From positions 930,001 through 994,000 of the forward strand of contig JBDZVA010000002.1 in the NCBI GenBank assembly GCA_040255465.1: a stretch of DNA of 64,000 nucleotides. Direction: 5' to 3'. Positions 9,441 through 18,358 of the stretch are shown in pieces (within the stretch, counting starts at the first letter, position 1; each line of letters opens with the position of its first letter). The notes under the pieces were generated by a model. The model was not told the origin of the DNA. It made no database searches and saw nothing but the letters and a program-made list of their open reading frames with translations. The stretch comes from UBA5793 sp040255465. Its GTDB lineage: Bacteria > Planctomycetota > Phycisphaerae > Phycisphaerales > UBA5793. The translations under genes were made by a program, and so were the position numbers.

Positions 9441-10040
9441 ATGACTCACACGGTTGCAAACTCAGCTCGCAGTTATCTGACCACATTGGCAGACCATGCA
9501 TCGAGGCTGGACTCTGCAGTAATCGATCGTTACGCCGATCTGATTTACGATGCTTGGCGAAACAAGCGCCGCGTGTTCGTGTTCGGCAATGGCGGCAGCG
9601 CGCTGACGGCGAGCCATCATGTGTGCGATTATGTCAAGACTGCGGAAGTCGCCACTCAGCGCCGACTGCAAGCATTTAGTCTGGTTGACAATCCCGGCCT
9701 GACCACAGCCATCGGGAACGACATCGACTACGACTCAACCTTTGTCTATCCACTCGAGTCGTATGCTGAAGCGGGAGATGTGGCCGTCGCGATCAGCGCC
9801 TCGGGCAATTCACCGAACGTAGTCAAAGCTTGCCAGTGGGCAAAAGCTCATGAGATGACTGTGGTCGCGATGACCGGCTTTAATGGCGGGAAGATTGGTA
9901 CGATGGCCGATCTTCACATCAACGCTCCGAGCGACAACTATGGCATCATCGAAGACCTGCACATGTCGATCGGTCACATCGCCGCACAGTTGCTTCAGCA
10001 GCGCGTGGCGGCGGCAGCTCTCGCTGCACAGAGCGCATGA
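9441..10040 (+). CDS. gmhA: Sedoheptulose-7-phosphate isomerase (SIS domain)
   Basis: A 199-residue SIS-domain protein. 'FVFGNGGSALTASHHVCDY' is the phosphosugar-binding loop of GmhA, and 'VAISASGNSPNVVKA' is the second SIS loop. GmhA converts D-sedoheptulose 7-phosphate to D-glycero-D-manno-heptose 7-phosphate, the first step of activated-heptose synthesis. The frame is open from a GTG at 9378 that overlaps the previous stop, but the family start fits the ATG at 9441. The stop overlaps the next gene as ATGA. One step upstream of HddA in the pathway, next to it in the operon. Confidence 0.87.
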   Translation: MTHTVANSARSYLTTLADHASRLDSAVIDRYADLIYDAWRNKRRVFVFGNGGSALTASHHVCDYVKTAEVATQRRLQAFSLVDNPGLTTAIGNDIDYDSTFVYPLESYAEAGDVAVAISASGNSPNVVKACQWAKAHEMTVVAMTGFNGGKIGTMADLHINAPSDNYGIIEDLHMSIGHIAAQLLQQRVAAAALAAQSA

Positions 10041-11389
10041 CCAAGATCAAGGCCGTCATCCTCGCTGCCGGCTTGGGCACGCGGTTGCGTCCGCTCACGG
10101 ATCGCATGCCGAAGTGCCTGGTTCCGCTTGGACCCCGCGATGCCGCTCGTCCACTTCTCGACTTCTGGCTCGATCTTCTTGGCGACGCCGGCGTCCGCGA
10201 GATCTTGGTCAACACGCACGTGTTTCGCGACCAGATGGTCGAGTACTTCACCTCGCGAGCGAGCGGTGGTTGCCGCGACCTTGTTGAGGCGCATGAACCG
10301 ACGCTGTTGGGATCGGCGGGCACCATCATGGCGAATGGCACGTTTGCCGACGATGCGACGCACATCATCATCATTTACGCAGACAATTTGAGCGATATCA
10401 ACCTCTCGACCATGCTTGCGTTTCACAAGTCGCACGCGGATCCAGTCACGATGCTGCTTTTCCGAACAACCAAACCAAGCCAATGCGGCATCTCCGAGTT
10501 AGATGCCGAGAAGCGGATTGTCTCATTTGTTGAGAAGCCGAGCAAACCCGTCAGCAATCTAGCCAACGCGGGCGTCTACATCTTCGACGCCAAAGCGTAT
10601 CGAGAGGTTGGCGCGATGGGTGCATTCGACCTGGGGCACGACGTGCTCCCGCGGTTTGTGGGGCGCATGCGTGGGTGGGAGTGGAGTGGGTATCACCGTG
10701 ATATCGGAACGCTCGATGCCTACGAGCGAGCACTGCACGACGCGCACGGATTGCTTTCCGCTCGCGGTGCAGATGTGCATGGTCGCTTTCCTGCGGTGTT
10801 TCTCGACCGCGATGGAACGCTGATTGAGCACGTTCACTATCTGGCCGAGCCGAATCTGGTCCGCATTCTTCCCGGCGTATCCGAATCGCTCAGGCAGCTT
10901 CGCGCAATCGGCTTTCGAACGATCGTGGTCAGCAACCAGTCCGTCGTTGGGCGCGGCATGGCCACCCAGGCTCAAATGGAGGCAGTCAATCGCCGGATGT
11001 GTGAATTGCTCGCCGAGGAGGGTGCGGTGCTTGACGCGATCTACACCTGTACAGATGTGCCCACCACGACAAATCGAACGGAAGTCCAGCAGCCAAACCG
11101 AAAACCGGGACCGGGCATGCTCATTCAAGCAGCTCGGGAGCACCACATCGATCTGACCCGATCCTGGATGGTCGGCGACATGGTCAGCGACATTCTGGCG
11201 GGTCACAACGCCGGATGCCGCGGCTCCATCTTTGTCGACACGGGCAAGGGAGATACCGCTGATGATGGGCTTGAGGGTTTGGCCTTCAAGCGTTGTGCGG
11301 ACCTCTGTGCTGCCACAGAGCACATCCTCGGCCAAGAGCGGAGCGTCGAAGACGAATTTGCAAGTCCACCGGAAGGGAAGCTCGCATGA
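10037..11389 (+). CDS. Fused heptose-1-phosphate nucleotidyltransferase / heptose-1,7-bisphosphate phosphatase
   Basis: A 450-residue two-domain protein. Residues about 1-240 are a sugar-phosphate nucleotidyltransferase (start 'VILAAGLGTRLRPLTDRMPK', later 'VEKPSKPVSNLANAGVYIF'), as in HddC. Residues about 250-420 are a HAD phosphatase of the GmhB/histidinol-phosphatase group: 'PAVFLDRDGTLIEH' with the nucleophile Asp, 'VVSNQSVVGRG', 'NRKPGPGML' and 'WMVGDMVSDILAG'. Fusion puts dephosphorylation at C7 and nucleotidyl transfer at C1 in one chain, completing GDP-heptose with HddA and GmhA. In the region where GmhB carries its Cys/His zinc loop only one Cys ('YTCTDVP') is visible, so the zinc site looks degraded. 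Confidence 0.82.
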   Translation: MTKIKAVILAAGLGTRLRPLTDRMPKCLVPLGPRDAARPLLDFWLDLLGDAGVREILVNTHVFRDQMVEYFTSRASGGCRDLVEAHEPTLLGSAGTIMANGTFADDATHIIIIYADNLSDINLSTMLAFHKSHADPVTMLLFRTTKPSQCGISELDAEKRIVSFVEKPSKPVSNLANAGVYIFDAKAYREVGAMGAFDLGHDVLPRFVGRMRGWEWSGYHRDIGTLDAYERALHDAHGLLSARGADVHGRFPAVFLDRDGTLIEHVHYLAEPNLVRILPGVSESLRQLRAIGFRTIVVSNQSVVGRGMATQAQMEAVNRRMCELLAEEGAVLDAIYTCTDVPTTTNRTEVQQPNRKPGPGMLIQAAREHHIDLTRSWMVGDMVSDILAGHNAGCRGSIFVDTGKGDTADDGLEGLAFKRCADLCAATEHILGQERSVEDEFASPPEGKLA

Positions 11390-12399
11390 GGATTCTGTGC
11401 ACGGGTGGAGCGGGGTATGTCGGCAGTGCCTGCCTTCGCTGGCTGATAGCTCACGGCCACGAGCCGATCGCATACGATGACCTGTCGACGGGCAACGCGG
11501 CAGCAGTACCAGACAAACGACTGGTCGTGGGCGACATCCTCGACAAGGAAGCGCTGGCCCAGGCGATGACCAGCCATCGCATCGACGCGGTCATGCACTT
11601 TGCCGCTGTGGCATCGGTTCCGGACTCAATCCGCGATCCCGCAAACTACTGGAACGTCAATGTGGTTGGCACCAAGATGGTGCTCGATGCGATGCTCGAA
11701 TGCGGCGTGAAACTCTTACTCTTCAGCTCCACCGCAGCCACATATGAGTTCACAGATCGCATGCCGTTGACCGAAGACTCTCCACAGCGCCCGCAAGTTC
11801 CATACGGCACCACCAAACTCGCGTGCGAGAGGCTGATTGCTGACTATGCCAGAGCGTACGATTTGGGCTATACATTCCTGCGCTACTTCAATGCATCCGG
11901 AGCCGACTCCGACGGGCAATTCGGAGAATCACGACCCAGCGAGAGTCATCTCATCCCATTGACGCTTTATGTCGCGCTGGGACGGCGCGAGAAGCTGCAA
12001 GTCTTCGGCACAGATTTTCCGACGCGCGACGGGTCGTGCGTGCGCGATTACGTGCACACTGAGGATTTGGCGCAAGCCCACCAGCTGGCAATCGAATCGC
12101 TCAAGCCAGGAATTGGGAGGGCGTTCAATATCGGCTCGGGCACCGGTACAACCGTACTCGAAGTGCACAAGGCGTGCGAGGAAGTTGTGGGCCGATCAAT
12201 TCCCGTAGCCAAAGTTGATCGTCGACCGGGCGATCCGGCAACGCTCATTGCCGATCCCGCCCGCCTCGAGGCCACGTTCGGCTGGAAGCCGCGCCATCCC
12301 GAGATTCGCTCAATCGTCGAGACCGCGTGGCGCTGGCACAAGAACTTTCCGAATGGCTATACCAGCAAGAGAGCGAGCGAGCCTGCAAGTGCAGGCTGA
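11386..12399 (+). CDS. galE: UDP-glucose 4-epimerase
   Basis: A 337-residue extended SDR: 'MRILCTGGAGYVGSACL' cofactor loop, 'FAAVASVPDSIRDP', catalytic 'PYGTTKLACERL' (Tyr-x3-Lys) and 'DGSCVRDYVHTEDLA', all characteristic of GalE. It interconverts UDP-glucose and UDP-galactose (or the N-acetyl forms) to supply EPS donors. The frame continues upstream to 11293 inside the previous gene; the ATG at 11386, overlapping the previous stop as ATGA, starts the protein exactly at the Rossmann strand and was chosen. Length is normal for the family. Confidence 0.9.
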   Translation: MRILCTGGAGYVGSACLRWLIAHGHEPIAYDDLSTGNAAAVPDKRLVVGDILDKEALAQAMTSHRIDAVMHFAAVASVPDSIRDPANYWNVNVVGTKMVLDAMLECGVKLLLFSSTAATYEFTDRMPLTEDSPQRPQVPYGTTKLACERLIADYARAYDLGYTFLRYFNASGADSDGQFGESRPSESHLIPLTLYVALGRREKLQVFGTDFPTRDGSCVRDYVHTEDLAQAHQLAIESLKPGIGRAFNIGSGTGTTVLEVHKACEEVVGRSIPVAKVDRRPGDPATLIADPARLEATFGWKPRHPEIRSIVETAWRWHKNFPNGYTSKRASEPASAG

Positions 12400-12431
12400 A
12401 TCTGTGCAGTCGGGGTATTGACTCACCGCAA

Positions 12432-13439
12432 ATGAACCAACCGCGTCAAAATAGTCTCGCTTCGCACCGGTACGCGCTCGTCTCCCCGTGTCGCGATGAA
12501 GCTCGCTACGTGCGCCGGACCCTCGAATCGGTGATCTCGCAAACGATTCGCCCCACGCTCTGGGTGATCGTTGATGATGGATCAACCGATGGCACATCTG
12601 AAATTCTCGACGAGTATGCCGCCACTCACCAGTTCATTCAAATCGTGCGGCGCGAAGATCGCGGGCGTCGCAGTGTGGGTCCCGGCGTGATCGATGCCTT
12701 CTATGCCGGTGTAGACACGATTGAACTGACCGAATTTGACTTCGTTGCCAAGGTGGATCTAGATCTTGATCTTCCCCCGGGTTACTTCGAAGAGTTGATG
12801 AAACGAATGGAGTCCGACTCCCACCTGGGGACTTGCAGTGGGAAACCCTATTTCGTACACCCCCGCACCGGCGCCCTCGAAAGCGAGAAGTGCGGAGACG
12901 AGATGTCGGTGGGCATGACGAAGTTCTACCGCACCGAGTGTTTCAAACAGATTGGCGGCTTCGTCCGCGAAGTTATGTGGGATGGCATCGACTGCCATCG
13001 ATGTCGCATGCTCGGGTGGAAGGCCCGCAGTTGGGATGACCCCGAGCTACGCTTCATTCATCTGCGTCCCATGGGGACGAGCGACAAGGGATGGTGGACC
13101 GGCCGGATGCGCCACGGCGCCGGCCAGTACTTCATGGGCACAAGTCTGGCGTATATGACGGTCAGCGCGGTGTATCGGATTACGCGGCCTCCCCTGCTGC
13201 TTGGAGGATTGGCCATGTGGTGGGGATTCGTGAAAGCAATGCTTGATCGGCGCCCGCGATACGACGACCCGGAATTCCGTCAGTTTCTTCGTCGCTACCA
13301 ATGGGAGTGTTTGTTGAAGGGCAAGCGACGTGCAACGCAGGAATTGGATCGACGGCAGGCATCGGTCTTTGCCGCGAGGATAACGAAGACCAGCCCAGAA
13401 TCTGAATCGGCAACCCCTCAACCGGTGGTTGCCTCATGA
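12432..13439 (+). CDS. Glycosyltransferase family 2
   Basis: A 335-residue GT2 enzyme: 'YALVSPCRDEARYVRRTLES' at the start, 'WVIVDDGSTDGTSEIL' for nucleotide binding, and 'VAKVDLDLDLPPGYFEEL' as the DXD-type metal site. A weakly hydrophobic segment near residues 235-270 may be membrane-associated. It should add a sugar to the growing EPS unit; donor unknown. The frame extends upstream to 12327, but the ATG at 12432 gives a normal family N-terminus. The stop overlaps the next gene (ATGA). Confidence 0.85.
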   Translation: MNQPRQNSLASHRYALVSPCRDEARYVRRTLESVISQTIRPTLWVIVDDGSTDGTSEILDEYAATHQFIQIVRREDRGRRSVGPGVIDAFYAGVDTIELTEFDFVAKVDLDLDLPPGYFEELMKRMESDSHLGTCSGKPYFVHPRTGALESEKCGDEMSVGMTKFYRTECFKQIGGFVREVMWDGIDCHRCRMLGWKARSWDDPELRFIHLRPMGTSDKGWWTGRMRHGAGQYFMGTSLAYMTVSAVYRITRPPLLLGGLAMWWGFVKAMLDRRPRYDDPEFRQFLRRYQWECLLKGKRRATQELDRRQASVFAARITKTSPESESATPQPVVAS

Positions 13440-14323
13440 GCAGAGAGTTGGTGGCCACAACGCATGTAGACGCGGGAGTGTCTGATCGACTTGGCGTAGA
13501 CAAAGCAGATCGATCCCAGCTTGAACCGAAAGATCACCCCACGCTCGAATCGGCGCGCCGAATTGACCTCTTGGGGTTCCCAATCGATGCAATGACTGAG
13601 GTGGAGTGCATCGAGCGTATTCTAGAATCGATTCGTTCAAGCCGAGGGGGCTGGGTGGTAACGCATAACCTGGACCATCTGCGTCGACTGGCTAACGACC
13701 GCGCATTCGCTGATTTGTGTGATGATTCCGATATTCGTGTGGCCGACGGCATGCCGCTTGTGTGGGCGAGCCGTCTCCAGGGGACGCCGCTGCCCGAGCG
13801 CGTAGCGGGCTCGAGCCTGATCTGGACACTGACTGCAGCCGCCGCGTCCCAGGATCGATCGATCTTTCTGCTTGGAGGGGATGGTAACACTGCGTCTGAT
13901 GCGGCGGCGACGCTCAAGTCGCGCTTCCCTTCCCTGCGAATCGCAGGGACGGACCCAGCGCCACTCGGCTTTGACAGGAACACCGAGCAGTTCGCGCAGC
14001 TGAAGCGAACTCTCGAGAACGCACAGCCGGACATTGTCTACGTGGCGCTGGGTTCGCCAAAGCAGGAGCTGGTCATTGGCGAGCTGCGAGATCTGTTACC
14101 CGCTACGTGGTGGATGGGTGTGGGAATCAGTTTCAGCTTCGTCTGCGGTGAAGTAAGGCGGGCGCCGCGATGGATGCAGCATCTGGGACTTGAATGGATA
14201 CACCGCATGGCGCAGGAACCAGGCCGACTCTGGAAGAGATATCTCGTCGAAGGCGTCCCATTTGCTATCCGCCTCCTGCTGTGGGCAGCATCCCGACGCT
14301 TTCGCTCATTTCGCCCGACGTGA
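13436..14323 (+). CDS. WecG/TagA/CpsF-family glycosyltransferase
   Basis: A 295-residue protein with the family signature: 'VVTHNLDHLRRLANDRAF', 'IRVADGMPLVWASRLQG' (the catalytic Asp in the ADG motif) and 'YVALGSPKQELVIGEL'. The family transfers N-acetylmannosamine, its uronate or similar sugars onto polyprenyl-diphosphate-linked acceptors, usually as the second sugar of the unit. That fits the sugar-1-phosphate transferase at 20637 and the UDP-sugar dehydrogenase just downstream, which could make a uronate donor. About 40 residues precede the conserved domain. Confidence 0.87.
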   Translation: MSRELVATTHVDAGVSDRLGVDKADRSQLEPKDHPTLESARRIDLLGFPIDAMTEVECIERILESIRSSRGGWVVTHNLDHLRRLANDRAFADLCDDSDIRVADGMPLVWASRLQGTPLPERVAGSSLIWTLTAAAASQDRSIFLLGGDGNTASDAAATLKSRFPSLRIAGTDPAPLGFDRNTEQFAQLKRTLENAQPDIVYVALGSPKQELVIGELRDLLPATWWMGVGISFSFVCGEVRRAPRWMQHLGLEWIHRMAQEPGRLWKRYLVEGVPFAIRLLLWAASRRFRSFRPT

Positions 14324-14375
14324 ACCACGATTGAACGTGAACCAACAACACCTACCTCGATTCTCCAAATAGAGC

Positions 14376-15716
14376 ATGCACAACACACTTCAATCTCAAC
14401 TCGACTCAGGCGCCGCGATCATCGGCATCATTGGCCTTGGCTACGTCGGCCTGCCGCTCGCCAGTGCGATGCACTCGGGTGGATTTCGTGTGCTCGGATT
14501 CGATGTGGATTCGAGCAAAATCGAGTCACTCGCCGCGGGCCGGAACTACCTTAAGCATCTTGGTCAGGAGATGACTGCTGCACTTGCAGCAAGTGATCGA
14601 TTCGAGGCGACAACCTCGTTTGCGCGTCTCAGCGAACCGGACGTAGTCATCGTGTGTTTGCCCACGCCCTTGGGCGCCCATCGCGAGCCTGACTTGAGTT
14701 ACGTCATCGATGCCGGCCAGCGAATTGGCGCCACGCTGCGACGTGGTCAATTGATCGTGCTGGAGTCTACAACGTATCCCGGGACCACCCGAGATGAGTT
14801 CTTACCCGCAATTCTTGACGCAGCCAAGGCAGCAGGTCGTGAACCGCTCACGTGCGGCACAGACTTCTTCGTAGCGTACTCACCGGAACGAGAGGACCCC
14901 GGCCGACAGTCTCATTCGACCAAGACCATTCCCAAGCTCGTCGGCGGCCTGGATGATGCGGCCACGGACTTGGCAGTTCGAATGTACCGACGTGCAGTAG
15001 AGCAAGTAATTGCCGTGCGTTCGGCAGAAGTCGCCGAGGCGGCCAAACTGCTGGAAAACATCTTCCGGTCGGTCAACATCGCCATGGCCAACGAAATGAA
15101 GATGATTCTTGATCCGATGGGCATCGACGTCTGGGAGGTGATTTCGGCCGCTTCAACTAAGCCGTTTGGTTTTATGCCGTTTTATCCAGGGCCGGGGCTC
15201 GGTGGACACTGCATCCCGATCGATCCCTTCTACTTGACGTGGAAAGCGAAAGAAGTCGGCCGCCCAACCAAGTTCATCGAGCTTGCCGGCGAAATCAACA
15301 CGTCGATGCCACACTATGTGATGAGCAAGGTGACCGATGCACTGAACGTGCACGGTAAGGCAGTACGAGGCTCGAAGGTACTCGTGTTGGGATTGGCGTA
15401 CAAGCCGAACGTCGACGACATTCGCGAGTCGCCATCGTTTGAGCTGATTGAACTCTTGCGTGCGCACGGTGCTCACGTCGAATACTCTGACCCGCACGTG
15501 CCGCAAACCCATCCGATGCGAAAGCACGATTTGCAGATGCGAAGTGTCGATCTGAACGCTGAGTCGATCAAGTCGTTTGATGCGTTGCTGCTGGCGACAA
15601 ATCATGATGCGTTCGACTATGCGGCGATCTCCGAGCACGCTCGACTCGTAATCGACACACGAAATGCGATGCACGCGTTTGAGAGCGAAATGGCAGACCG
15701 ACTTGTCAAAGCGTAG
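14376..15716 (+). CDS. Nucleotide-sugar 6-dehydrogenase (WbpA/WecC-like)
   Basis: A 446-residue UDP-sugar dehydrogenase: 'GIIGLGYVGLPLASAM' Rossmann loop; 'VYRRAVEQV'-type middle helix (seen as MYRRAVEQVIAVRSAEVAE); and the catalytic cysteine (Cys279) in 'PGPGLGGHCIPIDPFYL'. The 'GLGGHCIPIDP' form is typical of the enzymes that oxidise UDP-N-acetylhexosamines to uronates (WbpA, WecC) rather than of UDP-glucose dehydrogenase. It would supply an acidic sugar for the EPS, possibly for the WecG-type transferase beside it. Confidence 0.87.
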   Translation: MHNTLQSQLDSGAAIIGIIGLGYVGLPLASAMHSGGFRVLGFDVDSSKIESLAAGRNYLKHLGQEMTAALAASDRFEATTSFARLSEPDVVIVCLPTPLGAHREPDLSYVIDAGQRIGATLRRGQLIVLESTTYPGTTRDEFLPAILDAAKAAGREPLTCGTDFFVAYSPEREDPGRQSHSTKTIPKLVGGLDDAATDLAVRMYRRAVEQVIAVRSAEVAEAAKLLENIFRSVNIAMANEMKMILDPMGIDVWEVISAASTKPFGFMPFYPGPGLGGHCIPIDPFYLTWKAKEVGRPTKFIELAGEINTSMPHYVMSKVTDALNVHGKAVRGSKVLVLGLAYKPNVDDIRESPSFELIELLRAHGAHVEYSDPHVPQTHPMRKHDLQMRSVDLNAESIKSFDALLLATNHDAFDYAAISEHARLVIDTRNAMHAFESEMADRLVKA

Positions 15717-15782
15717 AGCAATGCAATGCGTAGCCCGAGTGCTCGCGTACCCGGTGCGACACGCGAGGCGTCCGATTCGACC

Positions 15783-16796
15783 ATGAACGGTAATCACTCA
15801 ATTCAAGTCGGTACCAGTCAGGTTCCCGATCCTGAATTGGGACGGGCAGCCGGCTCCGACCGAGACCGCGTGGAGGCATTTATCCTGCTCGGCGGCGGGT
15901 TAACGCCGTCGCCACTCACGGCGGCGACCCGATGCTCGGTGCTCGATTTGCTTGTCGGACCGGGAGATTCCACTGTGTTCGCTCGATGGCTGCGTGCTGT
16001 CGATGTACTAAATGACGGCGCCAAGGGTAACATGCCCGTTGTTATCGCCAACGGTGGTGGAAATCCAGCTCCGAAACTCGAATCACATCTCGGCGGAAGG
16101 ACCATAGAAGTCGTCATTGATAAAGAGTCATTTCGCGGCGCGGCTGGCGTCGTGCGCGATGTGTCGAGGCAGTTTGATGAAGATGCACTGCTCTTGGTGG
16201 CCGAAGCCGCACGCTGCCCCGACTTTGACCTGAGTGGAACCGTCAATCACCATCGGGTTAATGGATTTGATGCGACGGTGCTGGTCAATCCGGACAACAC
16301 GCCGGCGGGCGTATATCTCATGGCCAGAAAGCTCCTCGACCATGTGCAGCGCGAAGGGTACATGGATCTGAAAGAGCAATGGCTGAACAAGGTCGTCGAG
16401 AGCAATCATCGGGTCGGCGTGCATCGATTGAGTGCGGGATACTCTCGACCGCTTCGCACCCGGGAGCAGTTGCTACTCGCCGCTCGTGCTGCTTTCCAGG
16501 GCGGTGACGGACAGCCTGCCTCGATGCACTTTGGAGCCGCAGTACGCACTTCCGGCCACGGTGCTTTCAGCTGCATCTCACCTGACGCGGTGATCGATGA
16601 AAGTGCGGTCATCGTGGATTCAATTATCATGCCGGGGGCAAGAATTGGAGCTTCAAGCATCGTCACCCGCTCCGTCGTTTGCCATGGCGGCCTCGTATCC
16701 GCGGACGCACGATTGGTTGACGCCGTAGTTGGAGCGACTGCTGCCACTCGCTCACAACTGTCGCCACATGGACTACACCGGGAGCCACCTTCTTGA
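15783..16796 (+). CDS. Degenerate sugar nucleotidyltransferase-like protein with hexapeptide tail
   Basis: A protein of about 337 residues that I do not recognise as a known enzyme. It begins 'VEAFILLGGGLTPSP', which looks like a nucleotidyltransferase first strand in which the G-x-G-T-R-L loop has decayed, has a 'LVNPDNTPAGVYLMARKLL' segment like the sugar-binding part of that fold, and ends with left-handed-helix hexapeptides ('ISPDAVIDESAVIVDSIIMPGARIGA'). A catalytic Arg/Lys pair is not evident, so it may be structural or regulatory. An ATG at 15726 would add 19 residues. The stop overlaps the exosortase start (TTGA). Confidence 0.6.
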   Translation: MNGNHSIQVGTSQVPDPELGRAAGSDRDRVEAFILLGGGLTPSPLTAATRCSVLDLLVGPGDSTVFARWLRAVDVLNDGAKGNMPVVIANGGGNPAPKLESHLGGRTIEVVIDKESFRGAAGVVRDVSRQFDEDALLLVAEAARCPDFDLSGTVNHHRVNGFDATVLVNPDNTPAGVYLMARKLLDHVQREGYMDLKEQWLNKVVESNHRVGVHRLSAGYSRPLRTREQLLLAARAAFQGGDGQPASMHFGAAVRTSGHGAFSCISPDAVIDESAVIVDSIIMPGARIGASSIVTRSVVCHGGLVSADARLVDAVVGATAATRSQLSPHGLHREPPS

Positions 16797-17665
16797 CTAC
16801 ATTGCGTCGTAATTGGGACTTCTCGATCGGCCTTTGGCTGGGCGTGCTCATACTCGTCGCCATTGCTGCCACGATGGATCTCTGGAAGGACATCTTCGCC
16901 ATCGGATGGCGCGATGCCGAGAACTCGCATTTGATCCTGGCGCCATTTGTCGCCCTCTGGCTCGTTTGGGTTCGGCGAGAGCGGATTCGTTTTGCGCGAC
17001 CTCAAGTCAGCGCGCTTGGTCCGCTCGTGATCATCATTGGATGGCTCAGCATTCGGATCGGCTATGACCAGGGGATCATTATCGCTCAGCATGGTGGGGC
17101 GCTACTCATGGTTTGTGGCGCTGCACTGACGATGCTCGGTCCGCGGATCGTAGAACTCTTCCTTCCGGCTGCTGCCGCATTGGTGTTTGTTCTGCCGGTT
17201 CCCGGCCGCATCCGCCAAGCCATCGCGGTCCCGCTTCAGGAGCACACAGCTCAGATCACGCACTACCTGCTCAACATCATCAATGTTCCCCTTGAGCGGA
17301 GCGGCAGCGTACTCACCATTAATGGACATGAGGTCGCCGTCGCCGAAGCCTGCAATGGGATGCGGATGGTGACTGCACTCTTGCTCATCACGTTTGCATT
17401 CGTCTTCTCCGTCCCGATGCGCCAAAGAATTCGACTGTTCTTTCTGATCATCAGTCCGATGATCGCCCTGTTGGTCAACGTCATACGCCTTGTCCCAACC
17501 GTACTTCTCTACGGCTATTCCAGCACTGCGGTCGCGGATGCGTTCCACGAGGCGAGCGGCTGGCTCATGCTCTTTATTGCGCTGGCAATTCTCTGGGGCA
17601 CTCTGGGACTCCTGCGATGGCTGGAAATCGCTGTTTCGCCACACCCAGTTGGAGAGGAGGACTGA
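16793..17665 (+). CDS. Exosortase (exosortase/archaeosortase family)
   Basis: A 290-residue polytopic membrane protein with the three exosortase catalytic residues in order: Cys187 in 'AEACNGMRM', Arg232 in 'NVIRLVP' and His252 in 'AFHEASGW'. About eight hydrophobic segments surround them. Exosortases are transpeptidase-like enzymes that cleave C-terminal sorting signals of PEP-CTERM-type proteins, usually coupled to EPS production. The start is TTG, overlapping the preceding stop. The EpsI-type partner is the next gene, and five proteins with matching C-terminal tails lie 9-15 kb downstream, so substrate and enzyme are in one neighbourhood. Confidence 0.9.
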   Translation: MTTLRRNWDFSIGLWLGVLILVAIAATMDLWKDIFAIGWRDAENSHLILAPFVALWLVWVRRERIRFARPQVSALGPLVIIIGWLSIRIGYDQGIIIAQHGGALLMVCGAALTMLGPRIVELFLPAAAALVFVLPVPGRIRQAIAVPLQEHTAQITHYLLNIINVPLERSGSVLTINGHEVAVAEACNGMRMVTALLLITFAFVFSVPMRQRIRLFFLIISPMIALLVNVIRLVPTVLLYGYSSTAVADAFHEASGWLMLFIALAILWGTLGLLRWLEIAVSPHPVGEED

Positions 17666-18358
17666 ATGGCGGTATCGGTGCACCACCCCGCTCGCACGCT
17701 CGGCATCCCCGCAGGCACGCTCGTGCTGCTGATCGCCATTCTGACTGCCGGCGGCATCGGTCAGGAGCCGCCCGTCGGTGCTCAGAAGTACTTCGATCAC
17801 GTCGCCACCCAGATCGACGCGCTTCCCTATGTCGTTGGTGGCTGGTTTGGCGTCAACCTACCCTACACAGATGTTGAAGTAAAAATGCTGCGCCCCAACA
17901 AGATGCTCCAGCGCACCTACCAAGATCCCATGACCGGCCGCAAGGCTAGCCTATCGATCGTCCATTGCACAGATATTCGAGATATGGACGGCCACTTCCC
18001 GCCCAAGTGCTACGTAGCCCACGGCTGGGATTTTGACTCAAGCGAACTCGTCATGATTACCGTCGAGGGTCGAGAACAGCAGGCACGGAGCTATACGTTC
18101 TCAAGGATGAGCCAAGGTGCCCGTGAGACGATTCGGATCGTGAGTTTCTTCATCGTCCCCTACTCCGAGGGTATCCTCAGTGAGATGAGTTCGCTGTCAA
18201 GGGCGGCAAAGAACCCGCAGGCCGCCGGACTCGGAGCCGCACAGGTCCAGATTCTCACACCAGCTTCGCAGTCGAGTGCAGCCACGGACGAGTTGGTCTC
18301 GAACATCCTGCAAGCGGTTGAGCCCGTGATCAAGACGATCGAAGAAGGTGTAAAATGA
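17666..18358 (+). CDS. Exosortase-associated EpsI-family protein
   Basis: A 230-residue protein with one N-terminal hydrophobic segment (about 12-30) and an extracytoplasmic EpsI domain, recognised by 'GGWFGVNLPY', 'HCTDIRDMDGHFPPKCYVAHGW' in which His, Pro and Cys are the conserved features (residue run shortened here to its family-defining part), and 'ARSYTFSRM'. EpsI-domain proteins are found fused to or next to exosortases; their biochemical role is not settled. It begins directly after the exosortase stop and overlaps the next gene by 4 bp (ATGA). Confidence 0.82.
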   Translation: MAVSVHHPARTLGIPAGTLVLLIAILTAGGIGQEPPVGAQKYFDHVATQIDALPYVVGGWFGVNLPYTDVEVKMLRPNKMLQRTYQDPMTGRKASLSIVHCTDIRDMDGHFPPKCYVAHGWDFDSSELVMITVEGREQQARSYTFSRMSQGARETIRIVSFFIVPYSEGILSEMSSLSRAAKNPQAAGLGAAQVQILTPASQSSAATDELVSNILQAVEPVIKTIEEGVK

